This document shows positions 22,101 through 34,569 of a stretch of DNA of 64,000 nt, one piece after another. Position 1 is the stretch's first letter; each line of letters starts with the position of its first letter. This DNA is from Siderastrea radians (taxonomy: Eukaryota; Cnidaria; Anthozoa; Scleractinia; Rhizangiidae): contig OZ024892.1 of assembly GCA_964017195.1 (NCBI GenBank), positions 13,526,071 through 13,590,070 on the forward strand, written 5' to 3'. Made by a program: the position numbers and the translations under genes. Under the pieces are notes generated by a model, which made no database searches, had not been told where the DNA came from, and worked only from the letters and a program-made list of their open reading frames with translations.

Positions 22101-25100
22101 GCAACCCACTACTGATACTCCAGTTATTTTGCCTACTAATTTAAAGCATTTTGAAAGGGCTATGTGTGATGTTTTAAGGCCATTTTAAGTCCTGTTTGTT
22201 GAAATAATATGCGTATAATATTTTGTGACCTAATTAATCTAATTTTCTTAAACAGCGGTTACAGAACAATGGAACACTTTATGCTCATATTTTTGTAACC
22301 AAACGTGGCAAATCTCCAGATCCAATGCATCCCAAGTATAACAGATTGGCTGTCGTAAACAGAACTCTGCGTAAGTACATGGACACCCTTTTCTTTACTT
22401 TATGCAAGTGTCAAAGCAAATGTTGAAGGATCTTAAAATGATTATTACCACAAGAAAGTACTGCTCAACAGTTTTCTTTTGAATGGTCATACTTTGCGAT
22501 TTTATCCACAGACTCAAAGATGGAGCAACTTTGAACAGCATAAGAAACAGCACCACAGTTAAGTGTTGCTTGACATCTTTTCTTGGTATGGTCACTCTGT
22601 AGGATTTCATCCACAGACCCTAAACTTAGAACCATTTTGTAGAGCCTGATAAACTGCCAAAATGCTCGATAATCCTCTCGGTGACCCTAAAGTAACCTCG
22701 TGCAGCATAATAAACAGCACCACAGCAAAGTACTCTTGACTGAACTTTGTGAATGGTAACTCTTTAGAATTTCATAAGCAGACTCAAAAGCTAGAACCAC
22801 TTGGTAGACCATGATAAACAGTACCAAAATGCTCAATAATCCTGCTTGATGACCCTAAAGTCACACTTCAGGATTTCACCCACATAGTCAAAATTTGAAA
22901 CCACATTAACATGACACATGGTTTGATGAAAACAAGCCATAGGGTAACATACACCCTTGAGTAACCCTGGTAAAAATTCTGCCCAGGATCCTAATAAGAT
23001 CCTAATAGGATCCTAAGCAGGATCCTGAAAGACTTTACAGGATCCTGAGTAGGATCCTAAACAATATGGTGCCATTTAGGATCCTGGGTAAGATCCTGTG
23101 TGAACTTACAGGATCCTGTAGGATCCTGTAGGATCCTGTGTAGGATTTCTACCAGGGAATACCTGATGATATGGTTGTATCTTTTTTGTTGTAGTAATGA
23201 CAGTTTTCAGAAAAAGGCGCATTCACAAGACTGTTAACTTGTGGACTGGTAAAGCTGATGCCAACCCAGATATGGTGGTAAGCACAAGAATTTGAACTTC
23301 AGGCTTGAAATTTAAATAATTATACAGTAACGTACTTGCACTATAGTTCCTTACTTGTAAATAGGCTATTTTAAGTTGATGGTACTCTTGAATCTCTTGT
23401 TAGCTTATTGACGGCTTGACTTTATCGGTAATTACTATTATTAAAAGAAGGAATTATTGGTAGATATTATACATTTTGCAGTTTAACACTATCCTGATGT
23501 ACTTATACATATACCATAATTGTAAAACATATTTTGTCTCGAGTCCGTTCTGAATTACGTTACAACATTTTTTCTTCAACGAGATCAGTGCAGAAATGAT
23601 TGCCAGTAACTTGTCTGTTTTGCAGCAATCACCAGACAGCAAGAAACCTGTTGAAATTATTTCCTATTGGCATCCGAACCTGACAATCAATCTCATGGAT
23701 GATCAGACTCCATGGGTTCAGGGTTCCGTGCCACCACCTATGGATGAATGTAGGTGGACTCACAGCATAATGTTGTTTTTGATTTATTAGTGTTTCTTTA
23801 AACAAAAAACTTAAATACAGTGGAAGGTCCCACAGTTTAACAAAGAGCCAAGGGACTGGGAAAATGAGTTCTTAATATCATGAAACCCTGATATAACGAA
23901 TTTGTGGAAAATTGACCAAAATCTTTGTTATATATCGGGGTTGATTAATAATTAATTTTTCTGAAATAACAGCATTCGATTTAATTTCACAATGCATTTG
24001 GGTTGAAATGGTCAAACAACATTAATAATTTTTGTCTGCATGCGCTTAGCCTGCATAGCTAAATTTTGTGTTTCTACAAGAGCAACCACTACCTTTCCCC
24101 TGAACACAAGAAGCCATCCAAAGAAATAAACGGTATGCTGAGGCATACTAGTGGGGCTTCAAATTACAGGAGGGGAAACCCGATGTAATGAACCCCTATA
24201 CAATGAAGACCCGGTATTATTAGTCACACGATTTCATATTTACACGCCGATTTGATTGTCAATCACAACACATTCTATTATCCTATCACCATTGATACCA
24301 CGAAAAAAACAAGATGCTTATCGCAATAATCTCTTGTTTATTTGAGCTACTAGTCTGTGGGAAGGAGGTCAAGTGGCTGATTTGCATTGAATTATAATAA
24401 TGAGACAAAGCACGATATACAAAAAAACTGTCACGTACAAGTGACAGAAAAATTATGTCATATACCGTCGATACTAAAATGTAGAGACATGGAAGATAGT
24501 CATACACTTTCAAAGTTGTTGATTTGACTTTGCATTTGAAGGGCCCGGTGGAAAGAGGGCGTAAGTGACGATTTGAGGTTAAAATCGAAATTGCTCCTAT
24601 TTAGCTGAACATTGGCACACAGGCTGGTTTTCGTGTGAAGAACGCTGTTGCGCACTTATTTCTTGACCTGAGATCTAAAATTTGAAGAATTAGCGTATTA
24701 CTTTTGCTTAAAACTGACACAAAGAAAACAACAGGACCGCGGATTCTAGGTTGAATTCCTTTGTTTTAGTTCAGGCAGAGAACAAAAGAAATCTTTCACG
24801 CATCACTTGAGCGAGTTCAGTTCAACAAAACTTTTCACGCAAAAGTAATACGCTAATTCTTTAAATTTTAGATCTAGATAATGAGTTTTTCTACCTTAAA
24901 ATAGAACTCAGAGACAATTTCAGTTGTGTGATGACGTTCGTTATATTGGGGTGGATTTTTAGTTTGGGCTTTTGATTTGTGTTCGTTGTATCGGGGGTCA
25001 TAGGGCAATTCCCTTCTGTTGGGGGGGGGGGCATGAATATTTCTGGAACTACACAATGTTAGATCAGGGTCTGCACAAATTATATTCTACTGTATCTGCA

Positions 25101-28100
25101 AAATCAGTTAGTGGTATAATCTAATAAATTGAATTTTCTTGTTTTAGTTCTCATATTTGAGAACATAACTGGAAAGTACTACCCATTGTTGTACCTAAAC
25201 AACTACTGGAATCTAGCAAGTGAATATATGCCTATCAATGAGACAACGAAGTAAGTTTTTCTCTTATTATTTTCTTGTTTTTTTGAAATGTGTCTTACCT
25301 TTGCCACTCAAAATTAGCCCCCTTGATTGAGGCCAGGTGCCCTGCAGTTGCCTAGAAACAGACCAGGCCCCAGTTGTTCAAAAGTTGGATAGCGCTATCC
25401 ACCGGATAAATCACTATCCAGTGGATAACGCAATTGGTTTCCCTAATACTTACCCACTGGATAGTGATTAATCCGGTGGATAGCGCTATCCAACTTTTGA
25501 ACAACTGGGGCCAGGAAATATTTTCCCTATTTTTTCTGACATTTTCTGCAGTCTGACATTGTCAGCCACAGATCACTGTAAAGACTAGGGGAATAGGGTA
25601 AGGGAATTGCAAAATTTTGTCAAAAATGGGTACAGAGTTTTGATAACCTAGTTGACACACACCAAAAAACTGCCCTAAATTTGGGTTGGGTGCTCATCAG
25701 TCAAACATTGATTTGTTTAACAATTCTTAAAAATAATTATGTAAACCCTAATGTATGGCCATTTAAATGAAAGCATTTCTTTTCCAAGGTGCTCATTGCT
25801 ATTTTTTATTATTTTTACCAAATGAAATTTGCAAATTTTTTTTTCAAGTGTTGATTTTGGACACTCTTAATAGTGAAAGGGCTACATAGCTTCTTTTTTG
25901 ACATTTTATGCACTTTTTCTAATCACTTTTCCCACCATGCAGGACTCTTGAGTTACATCTGACCTACAGCCCAATATCGCTGTTCAGGTGGCAAATGTAT
26001 GAATCTCAGAGAATGAGACAAAAATGGTTTTCAGTTCTGGGAGATGAACCAGAACAAACAGAAGAGGAACAGGACTCCATCAAGGTGAGTTACACAGGAA
26101 TTGTACCTTCTATTAAAAATGCATTGACATTGAGATCACAGCAGTTACATTATATGAGTGTTCCTTGTTACTCTCCAGTTTGTAAACTTATATGTATCTC
26201 TATTTTAACGAGTAATTTACGTTTATTTAGGAATAAAAAGACTAGCAAAATATATTATAAAAATTAATAATAATATATTTAGTATATTAATATAATGGTT
26301 ACTATCATTGATTTGGCTCAAGTTGAAATGGGTACCACTTGCAAATGCTGTCTTTTTTCAAGTTATGCTCTTGTGTTCCGCAAAATTTGTTAAAAACTTT
26401 TTTGGTTCGCTGTTCTTTTGAAAATTCAGCTTAAATCTTCCCCTTTGTGTTCTGGTGCATTTGTGAGGGAACGTGCTTAGTCATGATTTTAGCACCGTTT
26501 TGGCAAAACACCAGCAAAATCCCCATGACTTAGTCTTTTAAAAGATATGAAATTTTTATGAGATAATTATGGCTGTGACAGTGTGACAGAAAATTACAGT
26601 CACAGTGATCGATATACTAGGTGACTTCAGCAGCTACAAGGAAAGACTGAAAAAAGTCACAGGCTTTTAAAACAGGACTCTAGCCTTTAATGTTGTGATA
26701 CTCGTGCAGTGCTCTATCTACCTGGGCCTGGTTGTGTGAAAGCAAAACAACACTATCCCTGGGCTAAAGTTGACAAAGGTTTCTGAATAATTTCTTTTGT
26801 TTAATAAAAGCCTCTCCACTGAAAAGTTTAAGTTTCAGTTTCAGTTTAAAAGCCACCAGAGTGTTTTTACAATTTATAGGTGGATTTTACATCATTAAGC
26901 TGTAAAATTGCAATCTAATCCACAATTATTACCCCCGTCGGGACATGGTCTAGTAATACCCGTTTTTTTTCGTGTTAAGTTTTTTCGTGGTCACTTGCCT
27001 CAGACTCCCGGTTTTCGCTCGGCCAAACAGATATTGGTGGCAAACTTCCGCTACACCGCTTGGGCTTGTATCTTTGAGTGACCGTAATACATTTTGCACC
27101 CGAGGGGAGGGAGAACAACGGTGGGGTATAATGCCCCTGGGGCTTTTCTTGTTTTGGGTTAGATTGCCCTGAAAAACACAGGATTAGCACAGCTTTGATT
27201 CCAACTAAGTTGCACTTGTTTTGCAATGTTTACATGTACAATTTCCATTAAAACCAGAGTTATTTTGTGCGTATCCTGCAATGGCTTTCATATTACCTTA
27301 AATTTCAACTCATCAATTTACTCTCAAACTTTGCCCTGCATATGTTGTGATATTTATATGTAATAGGACTGCATACTATCCAATTTGAGAAATAATGGGA
27401 TAATAAAAATTCCAAGTATGAGGCCATAGGCCAAGTCCTATTTGGCTGTCAGAGGAGTTTTTTAATCCAATTATTTCCCAAATTGGACAGTATGTAGCCC
27501 CATCGCATTTTAATTGAATTTCACACAGGACTACGAGCTGTCCAATTTTGGCAATAATGCCATGACTTATACTTGTTTTCTTTTCTTTTTTTAACCTAGA
27601 GAACGTTAGTGGAGACAAATCCTTACCTACTGGGTGTGACCATGATTGTTACCTTGGTGCATACTGTCTTTGAATTTCTTGCTTTTAAGAATGGTAAGTT
27701 AATCACTATAGGTCGGTGAAGTATGATCATCTGGGTAGTCCTGAGGGGGACTGTTTATGGTGACATTGACGGACGTTTCAACAACCTGAGTGGAAGTCAT
27801 CATCAGAGTCAGAGTCATCTGATGATGACTTCTGCTCAGGTTGTCAAAACGTCAGTCAACATCACTACAAACAGTCCTTCTCAGGACTACACTCACTTGG
27901 ATGATCATACTTTACCGACAAGTGAGATGACTCCTGGGTTCAAACCATTAATTTTACAAGTTAATTACTATTATTATGTAACACATTAAGAAATGTTAGC
28001 AGTTACATTAAAATAATAGCATAATCTGGTTTAAGTGTACTTTGGTATGTTATCAAGCATATCAAAGATAATGCACCTATGAATGTTAAGCTGCTTGGGG

Positions 28101-31100
28101 AGGAAGAAGGCAGATGGGAAGCATTTGACCTTTGTAAAATCAAGGGTATCAGATAGAATTACCAGGATCACGTTTACAACACCATCTACCTCCTTTACAC
28201 TCGCAATTCTATGGTTGTAATCTCCATAACAGCACCAGTTACACGCTGCTAAAATGCCGGACAGATAGATTTCAGAACAGCTTTTTTCCAACCATGGTTT
28301 TTCACTCATTGTAGATATTATTTTGTAATTATAGAATGAGGATTTTTACAATTTTATATTTGTTATACATTTAGGCTAGTTCTTAACTTGTAGCCCAGTT
28401 CCATTAGCTGTAACATATTGAGTTATTGTAGAAAACACTTTTATCATTTATATGTTACTCTTGTAAATATGCTGTAATTCATCTTATAGATGCGATGACA
28501 TTTTATTAATTAACCATCATAATTATTATTATTATTATTACTATTATTATTATTATTATCTTTTCAAAGGTCCCACACTAGGGCTAAATTCCTATTGCTC
28601 AAATCAGGTCAAATATCCTCATTCTGGGTGATTTATCTTTTAAAAACTTACTGGTCCTAAATTTGTCAGTCAAATGTATGGCTGAAGGTAGGAATGGAAA
28701 GATAAATCAAATCTCCTATGTCCCCCCCCCCCCCTCAGTGCAGCTTAACACTGTAATGAAAAAATCACATTTGAGATTCTTAAGCACATACACCTTACTT
28801 TACAGTTAGATAGCGCAGAATTATTAAACACTATCGCAGAAATAAAATGTCAGTGATTTCTGATTCACAACAGTTTTACTTCAACATAACATGCCTTAGT
28901 TTGCCTCATTTGTTGTGTTAATATTTTTAGACATCCAGTTTTGGCGAAGTCGCAAGACTCTGGAAGGCCTGTCAGTTCGGTCCGTGTTCTTCAATGTGTT
29001 CCAGTCTGTCATCGTTCTCCTGTATGTCATGGACAATGAAACCAACACTGTTATAATTATCAGTTGTTTTGTTGGACTTCTGATTGAGATTTGGAAGATT
29101 AACAAGGCTGTTGACATAAAGGTGACCACCAAAAAGTCTTCAATTTAGTGCTTCCCCTGAGGGGTTTTTGTGAAAATATGAGACTTCGATAATTCAATAA
29201 GTCTTGATATCATGATGACAAGAGGAACCCCTATATTTTTGTCATAATGAAAAATGAAAGCTGTCCATATAATTTCAATGCTCACTGAAGAGGGTTTGGC
29301 CCATTCTCGGTGTCTAAGAAATTGAGAACTTAGTATTGTCCCCCACGATTGAGAGGCATAAATACACTATGATTTGGTGAACAGTTAACAGTATAGGGTG
29401 GGGATGTGGTGGTGTAGTGGTTGGTGCGTTGGACTTCAGATCTGAAGGTCAGTGGTTCAAGGCCCAGTCCCTGTCATTGTGTTGTTTCCTTAGACAAGAA
29501 ACTTTACCCCATATTGTCTCTCTCTGCCCAGGTGTATAAAATGGGTACTAGTGACATGGGTAACCCTGTGATGGACTAGCATCCCATGGGGGGGGGGGAG
29601 GAGGCAGGGGAGGGAGGGGAGGGGGTAGTTGCAATACTCTCAGTTGCTTCATGCTACAGAAACCGGGTTAAGCTCTGTGTGGGCCTCCTTGGCTCGTGTG
29701 CGACTTTACCTTAACAGTGCAGGGATCAAGTCCCATCTAAACCTGAACTTTTTCCGGCTTTCTCTGTGACTTCTGAAGTTCCTATAAACACTTTTCAAAA
29801 ATCTTTAAACACAGACCACAAAATTTACTAATGAGATCATTTTGTTTGAATGTTCTGACGAAGGGCTAACCCTTGAAACATCAGCTGCTTGTTTAATAAT
29901 TTACCTTATCAACTCAGAAGTTAAATTAATTTCATAAACTTACTCGCTGTCCACTGACAGGAAATTTATGTTCATCATCTTACATAATCATTAATTTTTT
30001 CTTTTCTTGCTGATTTCATAGGTGGATAGGGAAAACCCTTGGTTTGGTATCATACCAAGAATCTCCTTTACTGATAAAGCAACATACGTAGAATCTGAAA
30101 CAAAGCAGTATGATATGGTAAGAAAAAGTTCTACATCTTGAGTGGCTTTGAATATACAGTGGCAAACCTAAGGGAAGGCGCTAATGGCCCCAATCCGTTT
30201 TTGTTCACAGAAGGCTGATTTTGAAACAAGTTCTTACACCTGCCCCCACCCCTTTGCTTTTCCCTTCCTTAAAAGCACTATTTTTTAATACTGTTTACTG
30301 TTACTTTGCTTTTACTTTGGTAGTCAGTCAGCCCAACAAATTGCACTGACAAGGAAAAAATAACTATTGCTACGACAAATTGATTAAACTCCATAATTTT
30401 TTCATCATGCAATTTCTTTTTCCTTTCAGATGGCATTCAAGTACTTGTCCTGGGCACTGTTTCCTTTGTTAATATGTTACGCTATATATTCGCTTATTTA
30501 TGTGGAGCACAAGGGCTGGTACTCTTGGGTTCTTAGCATGTTGTATGGTTTTCTGTTGACATTTGGTGAGTGACAGTTTCAAGTGATTAATTCAGATTTT
30601 AAAGCTGGTTCTCAGTTTTTGTATGCACTGCAAATTTTGTATCGTTGTCGTGAGATATTTTTTACCAGAACACTAACTCGAGGAAAGATTTCTTCATGGC
30701 AAACAGCCAGCACAAAAACTGTGGCCATTGTGACAGTAAGGATGTCTTTGATTTTCATTGAGGTGAAAAATGAAATTGAACCAATGTTTAAAACACAAAA
30801 ACCCATTGTGCATGCTGAAACTGAGCAAGTTTGGAGTGTTTTTTGTGTTCCAAAATGTGTGCCCCTTTTGCATTAAATCCTTCAGTTACAGTTTTGTTAT
30901 ATTATGATTTTTTTGAATACTCAAGCATTTGTTTAGTTCTTGTAAGTTTTGACAGTAGCTAGCAGTGGTTTAATTCTAGCATTTCGTTGTTAATACTGAT
31001 TATTTTAGTGTGCTTTTTAATGTGGGGTGATGCAATCCCATCCAAGGCAGGAGAATTTTTGTGTGCTAGTTGCAGCAGCTTTGTGTTTGCATCACAGTTT

Positions 31101-33206
31101 CAAAGATCACATTCAGTCGTTAAGTCATTAAACTTTTGAAGACCTGCTATTACCCCCTTTTTGTCACAATTTTAGTTTTGTCTGTTGCCAACAATATTCT
31201 CCATAGTCAACATTTACAGAATATACTCCTAGCATCCAAAAGGGTGTGTGGAAGCGCAATAGTGTAGTGGTCACCACGTAGCACTTTCGATCAGATGATC
31301 GCAACATTGAAGCATCATTGGTTCCAGGCTTAGTCTCTGCATTGCATCATGTTGTTTCCTTAGACAAGAAACTTTACCCCACATTGTCTCTCTCCACCCA
31401 GGTCGGCTAGCTGTTAGGGAATCCCATCCCATCCTACCCAGGGGGGAGTTGTGTCACTCCATGCTGCAAAAACAGGAGTGAAGCACTGGCTTGATGAGTC
31501 GTATGGCTTCGTTTAATCCAGTGGATTGGACACAAGACTTTTTTTGTATTGTTATGTTAACTAATTATTAAAGTTATTGTAAGTTATTATTGGTTGAAAC
31601 CTTTTACCATGAATGTATCGTATTTTAGGATTCATCATGATGACTCCACAGTTGTTCATCAACTATAAGCTGAAGTCTGTTGCTCATCTGCCATGGCGCA
31701 TGATGACGTACAAGGCACTGAACACCTTCATTGATGATCTGTTTGCATTTGTCATAAAAATGCCCACACTGTACAGGCTGGGATGTTTTAGAGATGGTAA
31801 GTTTTAATGTAACTATAAATTTACATTAAAAAAACTGGAGAAGAACATTCACCATAATCTACTTCTAAATAAATGTATTTTTGCAATCTGAGGTGTTATG
31901 GAGGCCTGGGTGATGTTTCATTGACCCTTATTAGGGGGAGACTCTTAACTACCATATTGTTGCTATGGGAAGTTTCTAATCATCATATCGTGGAAACCCT
32001 AACTTCCACAGATAAGCTGCTTGGCCACATTTGTTCTATGGGAAAGGTGTACAAGATTTTCGAGTCACAACCATATTAATTTTTGCAGGTCAAGTGACCT
32101 GACCAGAAAAAAGCCTAAAACTCAAACGGCCAGCATACAGTTTTGGTTACTCAAAACAGTGCAAATATTTAATGACCACCAAGATGCAAAATGTGACGTA
32201 TCAATTTCTTGAGATTCTCATTATCATGGAAGTGATGATGTCATAAGTAGGTATATTTATACATTTTGTGCTGTAGTTTTTCAATTCTTTATAATAACTG
32301 TAATTGCTTCCATCAGATTATAAATTAAGAAGGCTCGATTATCTCAGATTTGCGAAAAAAGTCGGAACTCTACCTCCTTTCCTCCGAGTTTTAGGGGTTT
32401 TTTAATGTACAGTTGGGGACTGGCACTAGCTACGCACGCGCAACATTCAGATGTTCATCCTCATACATTTCACCAATCTAGCGGCACAAAATGCTGCAAA
32501 ACAGCGAATGACAAAATACCATCCACAAAAATCCCTTAAAATAGTAACACTGCCAGATCTGTAGTTAAGGGTCTCCCCCCTTAAAGCCTCTGAGTGTAAA
32601 AACAAATTCAGTTTCTCCTCAGTGGTCTTCATATTTTTCTTTGTAATTGGAAGAAATCGATGATTACGTTTTTTTATTAATCTCATGACCTGTATGTTTG
32701 AACATGCTAAGCAAATAGCCTTAACTGCATGTGGTTTGTTCTGTTGTAGAAAATGCAAGAAAGTTTTTAGAGCACAAAAGAAGTGTAAGGTGAAACATGA
32801 GCCACATACAAGTGTTTCTCCCTATTTCTTCTCCTTTTGGCTGGTCACCCAACTGCTCTAACTTTGCTTCCCTAAGAATAACTTTTATTTTGAGCAAGTA
32901 ATGAAGGGTAAAACTGTGAATTCAGGAACTTGTTTAATTCAACACGTGTGCATATAAAACTTTGACTTTGAATGATTTGTAGCTCAAATGAGTGTATGTT
33001 TTTTTGCAGACATTGTGTTCTTCATTGCCTTGTATCAGCGGTGGATTTATCCCATTGATCCTAGACGCGTCAATGAATTTGGCACAACTGGCGAGATGGT
33101 TGACAGCACTGCACCAGCTGAACAAGAGCCCAAGGAAACTAAAGCCATTGAAAATGGTGCAACTGCCTCTGGTGCTGAGGTGGTGTCGGATAAGAAGAAT
33201 GATTAA
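19188..33206 (+). CDS. CLPTM1: CLPTM1, cleft lip and palate transmembrane protein 1 homolog (13 exons)
   Basis: Exons: 19188-19442, 21004-21162, 22256-22370, 23195-23277, 23626-23749, 25148-25250, 25943-26084, 27600-27693, 28931-29121, 30022-30117, 30430-30565, 31629-31796, 33010-33206. All have GT-AG borders and consistent phases, giving 620 codons (the human protein is about 670). CLPTM1 family members are multi-pass ER proteins; vertebrate CLPTM1 retains GABA-A receptors in the ER. The amino end is Q-rich (about residues 29-40), with a first membrane segment at about 47-61. A luminal domain follows with EHFTDFN, ISYWHPNLTINL and DDQTPWVQGSVPPP. Membrane helices occur at about 335-355, 376-394, 398-415, 462-480 and 484-510, with the family signatures EHKGWYSWVLSMLYGF and KALNTFIDDLFAFVIKMP. 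The short charged tail ends in DKKND. The start is chosen for its Kozak context and family-like length. The gene is intact. Confidence 0.97.
19728..20066. mobile_element. MITE packed with ATCGATA motifs, TSD TTTAGT
   Basis: The ends CCCGACGTGTTCAATC and, inverted, ACCGACGTGTTCAATC enclose about 340 bp. They are flanked by TTTAGT on both sides (19722-19727 and 20067-20072). The interior contains many ATCGAT/TATCGAT motifs in both orientations. It lies in CLPTM1 intron 1. Confidence 0.85.
20116..20180 (+). repeat. Imperfect (TTA)n microsatellite
   Basis: TTA/ATT units are interrupted by occasional A, G or C in CLPTM1 intron 1. Confidence 0.9.
22405..22915. repeat. Diverged tandem repeat in CLPTM1 intron 3
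   Basis: A module with AAAGTACT, GAATGGTCA, GGATTTCATCCACAGACTC and AACAGCACCA recurs three to four times with divergence. A related copy lies at 62041-62130 (GAATGGTCACACCATAGG, ATTTCATCCACAGACTCA), so the unit is dispersed. Confidence 0.65.
22983..23150. repeat. Cluster of AGGATCCT palindromes
   Basis: AGGATCCT or a one-base variant occurs about eleven times in about 170 bp, separated by short variable spacers. The block ends about 45 bp before exon 4 of CLPTM1 (23195). Confidence 0.9.
23815..23960. repeat. TACAGTGGAA-type coral-like MITE relic
   Basis: TACAGTGGAAGGTCCCAC and the nearby TGATATAACGAATTTG / TATATATCGGGGTTGA resemble the ends of the elements at 34580-34760 and 60528-60688 (TGGAACCCCGATATAACG type). 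Another relic lies at about 24930-25065. Confidence 0.5.
25368..25510. mobile_element. 143-bp near-perfect palindromic MITE, TSD CCAGG
   Basis: CCCCAGTTGTTCAAAAGTTG followed by GATAGCGCTATCCACCGGAT is mirrored at the right end. CCAGG is present on both sides (25363-25367 and 25511-25515). The arms are about 60 bp with a short loop. It lies in CLPTM1 intron 6. Confidence 0.92.
27367..27495. repeat. Inverted repeat, GCATACTATCCAATTTGAGAA type
   Basis: ATACTATCCAATTTG...AAATAATGGGAT is mirrored by ATCCAATTATTTCCC...CAAATTGGACAGTAT. It is a probable MITE in CLPTM1 intron 7, ending about 105 bp before exon 8. Confidence 0.6.
27713..27918. mobile_element. Palindromic MITE starting 20 bp after the exon 8 donor
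   Basis: TCGGTGAAGTATGATCATC at the left matches the inverted TCGGTAAAGTATGATCATC at the right. The arms continue with TAGTCCTGAG, ACTGTTT, GACGTTTCAACAACCTGAG and GAAGTCATCATCAGA. The hairpin would form about 20 bases from the CLPTM1 exon 8 splice donor (27693). Confidence 0.8.
28515..28560 (+). repeat. (ATT)n microsatellite
   Basis: ATT units with one interruption in CLPTM1 intron 8. Confidence 0.9.
29400..29725 (+). mobile_element. tRNA-derived SINE, copy 1
   Basis: The A-box-like GGTGTAGTGG and B-box GGTTCAAGGCC lie in a tRNA-like head. The body is TTGTTTCCTTAGACAAGAAA, CTTTACCCCA, TTGTCTCTCT and a CATGCTACAGAAACCGGGTT tail. The same body occurs at 31242-31530 and 33533-34195. It lies in CLPTM1 intron 9. 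A G-rich run sits near 29588-29598. Confidence 0.75.
31242..31530 (+). mobile_element. tRNA-derived SINE, copy 2
   Basis: The head AATAGTGTAGTGGTCACCAC and the body GTTGTTTCCTTAGACAAG, ACTTTACCCCACATTGTC match copy 1, with a diverged B box (TTGGTTCCAGGC). It lies in CLPTM1 intron 11. Confidence 0.72.
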
Positions 33207-33249
33207 TCAGTTCGTTATTATGCGGTTCCAGACAATATACATAAATCCA

Positions 33250-33400
33250 ACCTATCGAAGGTCATACCCAAATTTCAAATGGGAAGTATGAAGCTAAGCT
33301 GGAATTTCCAGAGGGGTGGGGTGGGGGCTCAAACAAAAAAACCTTCTGTGGGGAGGGGAGGGGGTACAGATATTTCCTGGAACAACACATTACATGCGCC
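33250..33400. repeat. Dispersed repeat (AGCTAAGCTGGAATTTCCAGAG family)
   Basis: AGTATGAAGCTAAGCTGG, GGGGTGGGG, CCTTCTGTGGGGAGG and TTTCCTGGAACAACACATT match 63290-63390 and 3830-3945. It lies within the presumed CLPTM1 3' untranslated region. Confidence 0.65.
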
Positions 33401-33426
33401 ATTCTGTTGCCACTCGAACAATGTTT

Positions 33427-33432
33427 ATTAAA
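33427..33432 (+). terminator. Possible CLPTM1 polyadenylation signal (ATTAAA)
   Basis: ATTAAA lies 220 bases after the CLPTM1 stop codon. A canonical AATAAA occurs only much later, at 35443-35448, and would imply a 2.2-kb 3' UTR. The choice cannot be made from sequence alone. Confidence 0.3.
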
Positions 33433-33532
33433 TATTTTTCACAACTTTCTGATGGCTTCTGTTTCAACTGAACAATTAAAATCAATTAATGTGGGAGAAG
33501 GAGTTCTCAAGTTCAAGTTGACAACCCTATTC

Positions 33533-34195
33533 CCACAGTGAGGAGGTGCAGTGGAGTAGTTGTTAGGACTACAGACTTTCCGTTGGATTTTCAATCAGAA
33601 GTTCGGTGGTTTGTGTCCTGGTTTCTGCATCATCCTGTTATGCATCAGTCAATTCCAGCAGTGCCCATTCCCCCCTGGACATTAGTGGGGCATTTTTCCT
33701 CATTGTCTGTCCTGGGGGCCAGGAAATAGTCTACCCAGGGCATTTGACAGTCTTATGGTTTTCACATTACAACACTGTCACTTCCTTTCAGTGATAAGTT
33801 CATCGGATAGGGATGATAAATTTGTGATTAATTAACTTTGTCTAAGGAGGAGAAAATGAGACGGTAGATCCACCGAATGAATGATCGTTGAAGCAAAAAA
33901 AAAATCCTATAATTGCATGGGGGGGGGGGAGGGTGGGGATGGGCACCGCTGGCTGGAATTGACTGATGCATTAAGCCGTTTCTTTAGACAAAAACCTTAC
34001 TCCCCATTGTCTCTCTTTGCTCACTATATAAATGGGCACTGGCAGAAAATGCTCTGAGTAACCCTACAGTAGAGTAACATCTGATTCGGTGGGAGGATTA
34101 ATATTTCTAGTTGTTTCATGCTACAGAAACCAGGTTAAGCCCTGGCCACATGGACTTCCTAGGCCTGAAGTGTGACTTTTCCTTTACCCTGCCAT
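33533..34195 (+). mobile_element. tRNA-derived SINE, copy 3, split by a MITE
   Basis: The SINE head (33533-33640) is separated from its body (33971-34195: TTTCTTTAGACAAAAACC, CCATTGTCTCTCTTTG, CATGCTACAGAAACCAGG) by a 330-bp MITE with TTA on both sides. Joined across the insertion, the order matches copies 1 and 2. Confidence 0.78.
33641..33970. mobile_element. Harbinger-type MITE inside the SINE, TSD TTA
   Basis: TGCATCAGTCAATTCCAGC and its inverted copy GCTGGAATTGACTGATGCA bound the insert. TTA lies directly on both sides (33638-33640 and 33971-33973). A 3-bp TTA duplication is typical of PIF/Harbinger elements. Confidence 0.88.
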
Positions 34196-34569
34196 GGATC
34201 TTACATTAATATATTACAATTGGCCATTTTAAGCAGAAGCCCTCAGAACATTGTAAATAGATGGCAAAACGTTGTCATAACTTAATCAGAAACTTAATTT
34301 AGCAAGTACTGTGAAACGTGTTTTTTTTTGTACTGTATAGACCATGCAGATATTATAAAGGCCACCTGGTGATAATTACAAAAAACTACTTTTGTTAGCT
34401 TGGTTCATTAAAAGATTTAAAGATACAATGTCTGGCAATTGAGTGCTGCAACAATTAAGCAGCTGCAAAGTTAATGTTCATATAAATTTATGGTATGCAT
34501 GAGAAAAGCCAAGCTATCCCAACTTAAGTATAAGTTGCTTTCATGATTGACCAAATGACACATGTCCCT

